Below, piece by piece: positions 8,592 through 15,469 of a stretch of DNA of 64,000 nucleotides. The position numbers were made by a program, and so were the translations under genes. Source of the DNA: an uncultured Corynebacterium sp. (GTDB lineage: Bacteria > Actinomycetota > Actinomycetes > Mycobacteriales > Mycobacteriaceae); the NCBI RefSeq assembly GCF_943914615.1, contig NZ_CALUCS010000013.1, positions 1-64,000 on the forward strand, read 5' to 3'. The notes below the pieces were generated by a model that had not been told where the DNA came from, made no database searches, and saw nothing but the letters and a program-made list of their open reading frames with translations. How positions within the stretch are numbered: position 1 is the stretch's first letter; every line of letters starts with the position of its first letter.

Positions 8592-10127
8592 CTAAGGCAT
8601 GGGGCTAATGTCGCGGGCCATGTCGGAGAACTTGGAGAATTGCAGCTGGTTGGCCACCGTCACGGTGCCAATGGGGCCACCACGGTGCTTGGCGAGGATG
8701 ATGTCCGCCTCGCCCGCGCGTTCGTGATCCGGGTTCTGCGAGTCCGGGCGGTTAATCAGCATGACCATGTCGGCATCCTGCTCCAGCGAACCAGATTCAC
8801 GCAGGTCAGAGACACGCGGAAGCGCGTCGTCGCCACGGGACTCCACGCCACGGTTCAGCTGTGAGATCGCAACGACCGGCACGTTAACCTCCTTGGCCAA
8901 CAGCTTGAGCTGGCGGGAGAACTCCGAGACCTCCTGCTGGCGCGATTCCACCCGCTTGCCCGAGGACATCAGCTGTAGGTAGTCCACCACGATCAGCTGC
9001 AGGTCCACCTGCTGCTTCAGGCGGCGCGCCTTCGAACGGATCTCCATCATCGTCAGGTTCGGCGAATCGTCGATGTAGATCGGCGCGTCCTCGATCTCAC
9101 CGATGCGCACGGTTAGGCGATCCCAGTCGTCGTCGGTCAGCTTGCCGCCGCGCATGGAAGCCAGGCGCACCTCCGCCTCCGCGGAGAAGATGCGCATCAT
9201 GACCTCGGACTTGCTCATTTCCAAGCTGAACAGCGCCGACGCTTTGCCGTGCTGGATCGACGCCGAACGCATGAAGTCCAACGCCAGCGTGGACTTACCC
9301 ACACCCGGGCGGGCAGCCACAATCACCATCTGGCCGCCACGCAGACCATTGGTCAGATCATCCAGGTCAGCAAAGCCAGTGGGGATGCCCATCTCCACGC
9401 CATCCTGGCTCTCCAGCTGCTCGATCTCCCCCACTGTGGAGGCGACCAGTTCCGCGAAGACCTCGTAGTCCTCCTTCGCGGCATCGTTGGTGATGGCGAA
9501 CATCTCCTGCTGCGCGCGGTCCACCACGTTATCCACGTCCGCACCCTCAGTGCCCGCGTAGCCCAGCTGCACAATCGTGGTACCAGCCTGAACCAGGCGC
9601 CGCAGCGTGGCCTTTTCCCGCACGATCGAGGCGTAGTAGCCGACGTTTGCCGAGGTCGGAGTCTTCTGGACAACGCTATGCAGGTAATCAGCGCCACCGA
9701 TAAAGCTCAGCACGCCATCGCGGTCCAGGCGGCCGCTGACGATGACCGGGTCTACTTCCTTACCCTCGCCGTACAGCTGAAGTATGGCGTCAAAAATAGT
9801 CTTGTGCTTCGGCACGTAGAAGTCGTCGCCGACGAGGACCTCCACGACATCCGCGATGGCGTCCTTATCCAGCATCATGCCGCCGAGCACGCCCTGCTCG
9901 GCTTCCGGGTTCTGCGGCATCTCGCGGACAATCTGTTGGGAGCCACCCTGGCCGCCCTGACCACCCCGACCCCTCCGACCGCCCTGGAAGCCCCCGCCGC
10001 GACGACCGGAGGACTCGAAGCCACCTGCTCCCCCGGCGCCGAAGTCGCTGGGGCCGCCGAAATCGTCGAAAGGTTCCTCCGGCAGCGGGGCGCCGTCGTC
10101 GAAGTTCATGCCTGCATTCTTGGTCAT
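8592..10127 (-). CDS. dnaB: Replicative DNA helicase DnaB
   Basis: A 511-residue hexameric replicative helicase. A Gly/Arg-rich disordered N-terminus (about residues 1-60) precedes the DnaB N-terminal domain (PQNPEAEQGVLGGMMLD, about 65-165). The RecA-like ATPase domain follows, with Walker A ARPGVGKST (about 265), Walker B LIVVDYLQLM, and the C-terminal arginine-finger region (SGSLEQDADMVMLINRP). No intein interrupts it, unlike in some mycobacteria. The ATG at 10127 lacks a clear Shine-Dalgarno; TAAAGT lies 7 bases upstream. The upstream 300 bp carry many DnaA boxes, so DnaA may control its transcription. Confidence 0.96.
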   Translation of the reverse strand: MTKNAGMNFDDGAPLPEEPFDDFGGPSDFGAGGAGGFESSGRRGGGFQGGRRGRGGQGGQGGSQQIVREMPQNPEAEQGVLGGMMLDKDAIADVVEVLVGDDFYVPKHKTIFDAILQLYGEGKEVDPVIVSGRLDRDGVLSFIGGADYLHSVVQKTPTSANVGYYASIVREKATLRRLVQAGTTIVQLGYAGTEGADVDNVVDRAQQEMFAITNDAAKEDYEVFAELVASTVGEIEQLESQDGVEMGIPTGFADLDDLTNGLRGGQMVIVAARPGVGKSTLALDFMRSASIQHGKASALFSLEMSKSEVMMRIFSAEAEVRLASMRGGKLTDDDWDRLTVRIGEIEDAPIYIDDSPNLTMMEIRSKARRLKQQVDLQLIVVDYLQLMSSGKRVESRQQEVSEFSRQLKLLAKEVNVPVVAISQLNRGVESRGDDALPRVSDLRESGSLEQDADMVMLINRPDSQNPDHERAGEADIILAKHRGGPIGTVTVANQLQFSKFSDMARDISPMP

Positions 10128-10182
10128 GCCGACCACTTTAATGGCAGCGCGGGACAACCCCTAAGCGGCAATACAGAACGAG

Positions 10183-10438
10183 TTATCCACAGGTCTTGTG
10201 AATATACCTGTGGACAAAATGTGCATAACCCACAATCGCCAAGGATGACTTGTGGATAACTTGTGGATAGCCGACGCTCTCACCTGCGCTTTTCCATGTT
10301 TGCGCAGGTCAGAAGCGTGTTACTGGTGTGAAAGCTTCTCTTTTTATCGGTGGATAACTTGGGGATAAACAAACCCGCAGGCCAGGCGATTATGGCCAAA
10401 CAAACCCCCAGGTCGCTTAAATCCTTAAATTATTCACA
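10183..10438. promoter_or_regulatory. DnaA-box cluster upstream of dnaB
   Basis: Seven DnaA boxes lie in 256 bp. Perfect TTATCCACA/TGTGGATAA sites are at 10183-10191 and 10251-10259. One-mismatch sites are at 10209-10217, 10262-10270, 10349-10357 and 10360-10368. TTATTCACA at 10430-10438 fits the relaxed TTWTNCACA consensus. A hairpin ACCTGCGC/GCGCAGGT (about 10282-10309) sits in the middle and leads into GCAGGTCAGAAGCG, the core shared with the dispersed inverted-repeat elements. The cluster is about 50 kb from oriC; it could regulate dnaB or titrate DnaA. The rest of the 530-bp dnaB-monooxygenase gap (10440-10657) holds short Ser/Pro-like CCACTGCC repeats and the promoter of the monooxygenase. 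Confidence 0.8.
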
Positions 10439-10657
10439 GTTTATTCATCGCGATAGCCGCGCTCGTGGCCGTCTCCACTGCCGCCCCCCTACTGCCGTCT
10501 CCACTGCCAGCCCTACTGCCACCTCCTCGACCGCCCCAAATCCCCAGCCGTGCACCTCCAGCAGCCGCCGTCGGCACCCCTCATATTCGGTTTCCTAAGC
10601 GGAAGTAAAATATTGGTTTTCCGATGTAGTTCAAAACCTTGGAGTACGGTGTGCCTC

Positions 10658-12334
10658 ATGAATTCCACACCCACCGACCCAACCACCAGCTCCTCCACCA
10701 GCTCCTCCGCCAACCCATCCACCTCAACCCTCCCCGCACTCACGGAAGCTACCGCCGAGCGTCCCCTCGACCTCCTCATCGTCGGCGCGGGCCTTTCCGG
10801 CATCGACATCGCCTACCACGTACACAAAAATTTCCCCGGCTGGAACTGGGCCGCCGTGGACTCTAACTACGACGTCGGCGGAACCTGGGCCACCTTCCAA
10901 TACCCCGGCATCCGCTCGGACTCCGACATGGCCACGTTCTCCCTCCCCTTCAAGAAGTGGCCGCACAAGGGCACCCTCGGCTCCGGCAAGCAGATCCGCG
11001 ACTACTGCCGCGAAGCCGCCCAGGAAATCGGCATGCTCGACCGCCTGCAACTATCCACCTGGGTCGAATCCGTGAACTTCCACACCGACCGCGGCCTCTG
11101 GGAAGTCACCATGCGCGTCGGTCGCCCCGGCCACGCCAACTCCGAGGGCACCGACGGCTCTGACACCGCCGCTACCGCCAACCCCGAGCAGCCGACCATC
11201 ACCACGTGGACGCGCCGCCTCCACTTCGCCACCGGATACTACCGCCATGCTGAAGGGTTCACGGCGGAGATTGAGGGCGTCAATACCTTCGAAGGCACCG
11301 CCCTGCACCCACAGCAATGGCCCCGCGACCTGGACGTGCGCGGCAAAAAGGTCACAGTGATCGGCTCCGGCGCGACGGCAATTACGCTGGTTCCGGCGCT
11401 GCACGCGATGGGCGCGGACGTGACGATGCTGCAGCGCACCCCCACCTACATTGCGCCGCTGCCGGAGACCGACACGATCAGCTCCCTCGTCGGCCTTGGC
11501 TTAAGCACCGAGCCCGGCAAATTCGGCCACCGCCTGGCGCGCTCCCTGCACATCGGCCGCGACATGGCGCAATACCACCTGTGCCAGACCTTCCCCAGCA
11601 TCGCGAAGCTGGTATTCCGCGGCTGGAACCGCCTCTACCTGCCCGCCGACGAGGTCCGCCGCAACTTCACTCCCCCGTACGGCCCGTGGGACCAGCGCGT
11701 CTGCAAGTCCCCCGGCGGCGATTTCTTCAAGGCCGTGCGCGACGGGGCGAAGGTCGTCACCGACCACATCGAGCGCGTCGACGCTGGTGGGGTGCGGTTG
11801 CGCTCCGGCGGGTACATCGAGGCTGATGTCTTGGTGATCGCCACGGGACTACAACTTCTTGCTTTTGGTGACGCCAACTTCTCAGTCGATGGCGCACCAG
11901 TACCCACCGAGTCTTTGGTAGCTTATCGTGCCATGATGGCTAATCGACTGCCGAACTTCTCCTACACCATTGGGTACTTGAACCAGTCGTGGACACTGCG
12001 TGCGGACATGACCTCGCGGTATTTGGTGCAGTTGTGGAAGGACATGGATTCACGTGGCGAGCAGTGGGCTTGCCCGGTCCTGCCCGACGGAGAGCCCGCC
12101 GACCTGCCACTTTTGGAGATGTCCAGCGGTTATATCCAGCGCAGCGTGGGGACCCTGCCGCGCCAGGCCGCTGGCGATCCGTGGCGGATGGAGCACGACT
12201 ACATCAAGGAGCGCCGCACTTACACCAGTGCGGATAATACCCATGACATGGCATTCGGCGTGGATGCGCTGGAAGCTGCGGCTCCGCTGGCAGCCGGCGA
12301 GGGCGGCGGAGGTGCCGCTGAGCTGCGGGTTTAG
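10658..12334 (+). CDS. Flavin-containing (Baeyer-Villiger-type) monooxygenase
   Basis: A 558-residue FAD/NADPH oxygenase expected to insert oxygen into ketones or hydroxylate other small substrates. A Thr/Ser/Pro-rich leader (about 1-35) precedes the FAD Rossmann motif IVGAGLSGIDIAYH (about 41-54). The Baeyer-Villiger fingerprint FEGTALHPQQWP (about 212-223) and the NADPH Rossmann motif VIGSGATAITLVPAL follow. Start at 10658 fits the domain map; GGAG at 10640 is rather far for a ribosome site. It interrupts the dnaB-rplI neighbourhood, which suggests a later insertion. A short copy of its 3' end recurs at 12385-12405. Confidence 0.88.
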   Translation: MNSTPTDPTTSSSTSSSANPSTSTLPALTEATAERPLDLLIVGAGLSGIDIAYHVHKNFPGWNWAAVDSNYDVGGTWATFQYPGIRSDSDMATFSLPFKKWPHKGTLGSGKQIRDYCREAAQEIGMLDRLQLSTWVESVNFHTDRGLWEVTMRVGRPGHANSEGTDGSDTAATANPEQPTITTWTRRLHFATGYYRHAEGFTAEIEGVNTFEGTALHPQQWPRDLDVRGKKVTVIGSGATAITLVPALHAMGADVTMLQRTPTYIAPLPETDTISSLVGLGLSTEPGKFGHRLARSLHIGRDMAQYHLCQTFPSIAKLVFRGWNRLYLPADEVRRNFTPPYGPWDQRVCKSPGGDFFKAVRDGAKVVTDHIERVDAGGVRLRSGGYIEADVLVIATGLQLLAFGDANFSVDGAPVPTESLVAYRAMMANRLPNFSYTIGYLNQSWTLRADMTSRYLVQLWKDMDSRGEQWACPVLPDGEPADLPLLEMSSGYIQRSVGTLPRQAAGDPWRMEHDYIKERRTYTSADNTHDMAFGVDALEAAAPLAAGEGGGGAAELRV

Positions 12335-12527
12335 CAGCCGCGCCGGGGTGGAACTGGCGGCGGAGGGGTCGCTGAGCTGCCGGTGGCGCTGAGCTGCAGG
12401 TTTAGCCGCTACGCCGGCACCTGGAGGCGCCGTATGTGCGCTGAGCTTCACAGGTTGGGTTCGGCACACAACTCTCTGGAACTACAGGGAGCGCCCCAGA
12501 GACTTTGGCGGAGTGCCCGAGGGCGCG

Positions 12528-12651
12528 AATGTCGTTAGAACAGGAATACGTTATTAGCGCCCATTTGCAATACTGTAAAAACGCAGGTCAGAGCGTTTCG
12601 GAATCGTGCAAGCCGTCGTCGGTGCCGACGTATTCCCGTTCCAGCGACATT
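12528..12651. repeat. Inverted-repeat element IR-1 (AATGTCGTTAG subfamily)
   Basis: Left arm 12528-12550 and right arm 12629-12651 pair at 20 of 23 positions; the left arm begins AATGTCGTTAGAACAGGAAT. The 78-bp interior contains TTTGCAA (12564-12570) and the core GCAGGTCAG (12583-12591) followed by AGCGTTT. The same arms and core occur at 41126-41251, 28.5 kb away. The whole element is 124 bp and has no coding capacity. Confidence 0.8.
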
Positions 12652-12741
12652 TCGGCCCAGCGGAAGCCTGGCGAAGCCTCATTCGGACGTCGTATTCTCG
12701 TTCCAGCGACATTTCGGCCCAGCGGAAGCCTGGCGAAGCCT
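12629..12741 (+). repeat. Tandem duplication of the IR-1 right arm
   Basis: A 51-bp unit beginning CGTATTCYCGTTCCAGCGAC occurs at 12629-12679 and again at 12691-12741 with a single C/T difference, a period of 62 bp. The unit comprises the right arm of IR-1 plus 28 bp of flank. The duplication therefore happened recently and after the element was in place. Confidence 0.85.
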
Positions 12742-12761
12742 GGATTCTGCCTTGCGGAGGC

Positions 12762-12891
12762 TTAAATGTCGGAAAAGTTGCAATTTGTTACCGCAAACCA
12801 TCTTCAATTGTGCAAACATGCAGGTCAGCTGCTTTTCCGAGGCTCGCGTTTTCGGCACCAATTTTAGTTTTGCAACTTTTCCGACATTTAA
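12762..12891. repeat. Inverted-repeat element IR-2 (AAATGTCGGAAAAG subfamily)
   Basis: A perfect 22-bp inverted repeat pairs 12762-12783 with 12870-12891 (right arm core TTGCAACTTTTCCGACATTT). The interior holds TGCAAACAT followed directly by the core GCAGGTCAG (12820-12828). A degraded third arm, TGCAACATTTCCGACAC, lies just outside at 12902-12918. The element is 130 bp and non-coding. Confidence 0.85.
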
Positions 12892-13028
12892 CCCTACGAA
12901 GTGCAACATTTCCGACACTTTGCGCTCCTGGCTATGCCTATCAGGCAATACTGCCAAGCAATACGGTCCAGCGGCGCGGCCAGCAATACGGCCCAGCAGC
13001 ATGGTCAGGTAAGCATAATCCGGGCAAC

Positions 13029-13066
13029 GGAAAAGGCCCCACGCTCGAATGCGTGGGGCCTTTTCC
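13029..13066. terminator. Bidirectional hairpin terminator
   Basis: A perfect 16-bp stem (13029-13044 with 13051-13066, GGAAAAGGCCCCACGC) closes a 6-base loop, with T/A runs on both strands. It probably ends minus-strand transcription coming from rpsF-ssb-rplI, although it lies about 415 bp past the rplI stop. It also lies downstream of the monooxygenase and repeat block on the plus strand. Confidence 0.8.
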
Positions 13067-13162
13067 TGCTGTTGTCTAAGTTAAGTTTTTCTGGTGCGTT
13101 ATAGTCGCACGCGCATCTTCGCAGCTCAGCAGCTCTTTATGCAGCTCCGGAATGTGAATGCC

Positions 13163-13286
13163 GTCGCGTGGTATCTAAGCACGCGACCAGTCGCGCCTAA
13201 CACTAGGCAGACGCTAGGCAAACACTAGGCACTCGATCCGTGGTGTCTAGGCACGGATCACGCGACCTGTGGTGTCTAGGCACAGG
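13163..13286. repeat. Three hairpins with one loop sequence but different stems
   Basis: Hairpins 13163-13187, 13235-13259 and 13266-13286 have stems GTCGCGTG, GATCCGTG and CCTGTG. The 9-base loops are GTATCTAAG, GTGTCTAGG and GTGTCTAGG. Stem changes are compensated on the other side, so the folded form appears to be maintained. Between the first two lie three copies of a CTAGGCA word (about 13204-13232). They sit 3' of rplI on the minus strand. Confidence 0.7.
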
Positions 13287-13308
13287 GCGCAGGAGCTCGC
13301 GGCGAAGC

Positions 13309-13475
13309 CAGCCAACCGAGATATCAGCCAAGCAAGCCGGCCAACTGAAATGCCAGCCAAGCAAGCCGGCCAACCTATCAGTCAGCCAAGCCAGCTGGAA
13401 AGCCAGCCGAGCGAAGCCAGCCGACTGAAGTATCAGCCTAGCCATGCCAGCCAGCCGAAATGCCGGCCAAGCCAA
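13309..13475. repeat. Degenerate 29-bp minisatellite downstream of rplI
   Basis: About five to six imperfect copies of a unit approximating GCCGGCCAACYGAAATRCCA plus GCCAAGCAA; the first three copies are exactly 29 bp apart. The repeat ends a few bases before the rplI stop codon. It is open in more than one frame, but codons show no family resemblance, so I treat it as non-coding. There are no unique spacers, so it is not a CRISPR array. Confidence 0.7.
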
Positions 13476-13481
13476 GCGAAG

Positions 13482-13934
13482 TTACGCGGAAACGACCTCG
13501 AAGCTCAGGGATGCAACGATGCCGTCGTGCAGCTGAACGTCCACAGAGTAAACGCCGGTTGCCTTAACATCGCCCTTGCGCAGCTTGATGCTGTGCTTGT
13601 CCAGGGAACGACCGTTGGCCTTCTTCACTGCGTCAACAATGTGATCTGCAGTGACAGAGCCGAAGATCTTGCCGGTCTCTGCAGTGCGGACCGCAACGGT
13701 CACGCCACTCAGGTTCTCCAGCTCTTCCTTAACCTCGCGTGCGTGATCCAGGTCGCGAATCTGTCGTGCTTCCTGCGCGCGCTTAATTCCTTCGATCTGC
13801 TTCTCAGCGCCGCGGGTAGCAACAATTGCGTAGCCGCGCGGAAGCAGGTAGTTACGTCCGTAGCCAGCCTTGACCTCTACGATGTCGCCGGGGACACCGA
13901 GCTTGTCAACGTTGGCGGTGAGGATCAGCTTCAT
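13482..13934 (-). CDS. rplI: Ribosomal protein L9
   Basis: A 150-residue large-subunit protein. The N-terminal rRNA-binding domain MKLILTANVDKLGVPGDIVEVKAGYGRNYLLPRG-type sequence is intact and is joined by the long helix to the C-terminal domain. AAAGG upstream of the ATG at 13934 serves as ribosome site. It is the last gene of the minus-strand rpsF-ssb-rplI set; rpsR is not between ssb and rplI. Repeat-rich DNA follows its stop. Confidence 0.97.
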   Translation of the reverse strand: MKLILTANVDKLGVPGDIVEVKAGYGRNYLLPRGYAIVATRGAEKQIEGIKRAQEARQIRDLDHAREVKEELENLSGVTVAVRTAETGKIFGSVTADHIVDAVKKANGRSLDKHSIKLRKGDVKATGVYSVDVQLHDGIVASLSFEVVSA

Positions 13935-14016
13935 GATCCAGCCTTTCGTTGTGCTTTGGTTTGACCAATAATGTTCAAAAAATTTAACGCTGACCAGCAG
14001 CTTTTAAGCTAGCCGA

Positions 14017-14685
14017 TCAGAATGGCGGCTCGTCGTCGCCATCACCAAAACCGGACTGTGGGGCAGAGTTCCACGGGTCGTCATCCATGGCCGCATTGTG
14101 GCCACCGAAGCCCTGGTTGTTCTGTCCCTGATTACCCTGGCCGCCCTGGTTGCCGGCGTTCCCGCCGAAGCCACCCTGGCCGCCGTTGCCACCATTACCC
14201 TGGCCGCCCTGGTTGCCGGCATTACCGCCGAAACCACCCTGGCCACCGAAGCCGCCGGCATTACCGCCGCCGAAGCCTCCGCCGTTGCCACCAGCGTTTC
14301 CGCCCTGGCCGCCGCCACGGTTTGCCTTGTTGATATCCGCGGTGGCGAAGCGCAGCGAAGGGCCGACCTCTTCCACCTCAATCTCGAAGACGGTGCGGCG
14401 CTCGCCGTTACGATCCTCGTAGGAACGCTGGCGCAGTCGGCCGGTCACGATCACGCGGTCGCCCTTGTTCAGGCTGTTTGCCACGTTCTCGGCTGGTTGG
14501 CGCCACACGTTGCAGGTCAAAAACAGCGGCTCACCGTCGACGAACTGACCAGCCTGCTGGTCGTAGCGACGGGGCGTGGAGGCCACGCGGAAGTTAGCCA
14601 CTGCGGCCCCGTTGGGGGTGTAGCGCAGTTCCGGATCCGCAACGATGTTGCCGACCACGGTGATTTGGGTATCTCCCTGTGCCAT
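14017..14685 (-). CDS. ssb: Single-stranded DNA-binding protein
   Basis: A 222-residue SSB. The OB-fold (about residues 1-112; MAQGDTQITVVGNIVADPEL) binds ssDNA as a tetramer. A long Gly/Asn/Gln-rich linker (about 118-195) follows, containing a duplicated block GGQGGFGGNAGNQGGQGN. It ends in the acidic tip DDEPPF, which recruits replication and repair partners. Encoded between rpsF and rplI, the usual bacterial context. The repetitive linker is the part most likely to vary in length between strains. Confidence 0.97.
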   Translation of the reverse strand: MAQGDTQITVVGNIVADPELRYTPNGAAVANFRVASTPRRYDQQAGQFVDGEPLFLTCNVWRQPAENVANSLNKGDRVIVTGRLRQRSYEDRNGERRTVFEIEVEEVGPSLRFATADINKANRGGGQGGNAGGNGGGFGGGNAGGFGGQGGFGGNAGNQGGQGNGGNGGQGGFGGNAGNQGGQGNQGQNNQGFGGHNAAMDDDPWNSAPQSGFGDGDDEPPF

Positions 14686-14814
14686 GTTTCTTTCCTAACG
14701 TTGTGTGGTGACGTGTGGGCGTCAAAAAGAATAGAAGCCCGAAATGGTTACAGTGCTTAGGTTAGTGGTTTAAAGGCGCCTGTACAGTCCGTTCGGAGCC
14801 TGCAGCTGTGAAAG

Positions 14815-15102
14815 CTACTGGTCCTTCCGCAGCACCTTGGTGCGCAGGATCTGGTCGTTGATGTTGAGCAGGCGGTCAATTTCCAGCACGGTAGCCGACT
14901 CACACTTCAGGTCGAGAACAACGTAGATGCCCTCGTCCTTCTTGTTGATCGGGTACTCGAGGCGACGCTTGCCCCAGATATCAACCTTTTCCACGGAACC
15001 GTTTTCCTTGCGGACAATATCCAAGTACTTGTCCAGCGACGGGGCAACGGTGCGTTCATCCTGGGAAGGGTCGATGATGATCATCATCTCGTATTGACGC
15101 AC
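14815..15102 (-). CDS. rpsF: Ribosomal protein S6
   Basis: A 95-residue small-subunit protein beginning MRQYEMMIIIDPSQDERTVA, with the conserved GKRRLEYPI segment. I chose the GTG at 15102 because family members start MRxYE and AGGAGG (about 15118-15113) lies upstream. Alternative starts at 15114 (GTG) and 15111 (ATG) would add three or four residues and sit too close to the ribosome site. First gene of rpsF-ssb-rplI. A small CCATGCCC/GGGGTATGG hairpin in its leader (about 15138-15158) may be involved in control. Confidence 0.95.
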   Translation of the reverse strand: MRQYEMMIIIDPSQDERTVAPSLDKYLDIVRKENGSVEKVDIWGKRRLEYPINKKDEGIYVVLDLKCESATVLEIDRLLNINDQILRTKVLRKDQ

Positions 15103-15286
15103 GGACCTCATCACCTCCTATGGTCTTGTGTTTCGGCCATACCCCTTTTGGGCATGGCAGGAGGGTCGTTGCGTCAGCAACTCTCTCAGCCTACCTGGTG
15201 CCCCGCGTTTTAAGAAATGCCCGGTCGCGCGGCCGCCGTGCCCAGTCGCCTGACCCCCTCGCGCCCCCTCGTGCCCCCTCGCGCCA

Positions 15287-15469
15287 CTACGCTGCAACGA
15301 ATACCGCCAACCCCACCGGCACGATAGTCAGGAACAAGACGGCGAAGCTGAAAAGCGTCCACACCTGCTTCTTCGACTTGCCGTACATGAAGCTCGCGAA
15401 GCTACCACCCACGCACAGGAACCCCACCAGCACACTGGCCATGGTGATGAAAATGGTCGTGTTATCCAT
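15287..15469 (-). CDS. Small two-helix membrane protein
   Basis: A 60-residue protein with two hydrophobic stretches (TIFITMASVLVGFLCVGGSF and VWTLFSFAVLFLTIVPVGLA) separated by a Lys-rich turn (YGKSKKQ), so both ends probably face the same side. Its ATG at 15469 overlaps the stop of the upstream glycosyltransferase gene by 8 bp, so it is the last gene of the ponA operon. I do not recognise the family. It may be an accessory subunit of envelope synthesis because of this coupling. Confidence 0.65.
   Translation of the reverse strand: MDNTTIFITMASVLVGFLCVGGSFASFMYGKSKKQVWTLFSFAVLFLTIVPVGLAVFVAA

Noticed and set aside
10430..10438. Second replication origin at the dnaB DnaA-box cluster
   Set aside because: Only boxes are present; there is no initiator gene, no long AT-rich unwinding region and no parS nearby, so titration or regulation is the simpler reading.
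12505..13104. Several open frames of 60-157 codons in the repeat block after the monooxygenase gene
   Set aside because: Their translations are generated by the inverted repeats and the tandem duplication; no ribosome site, no family, and both strands are equally open.
13309..13475. CRISPR-like repeat array
   Set aside because: The 29-bp period is suggestive, but copies are contiguous and degenerate with no unique spacers, and no cas gene is present.
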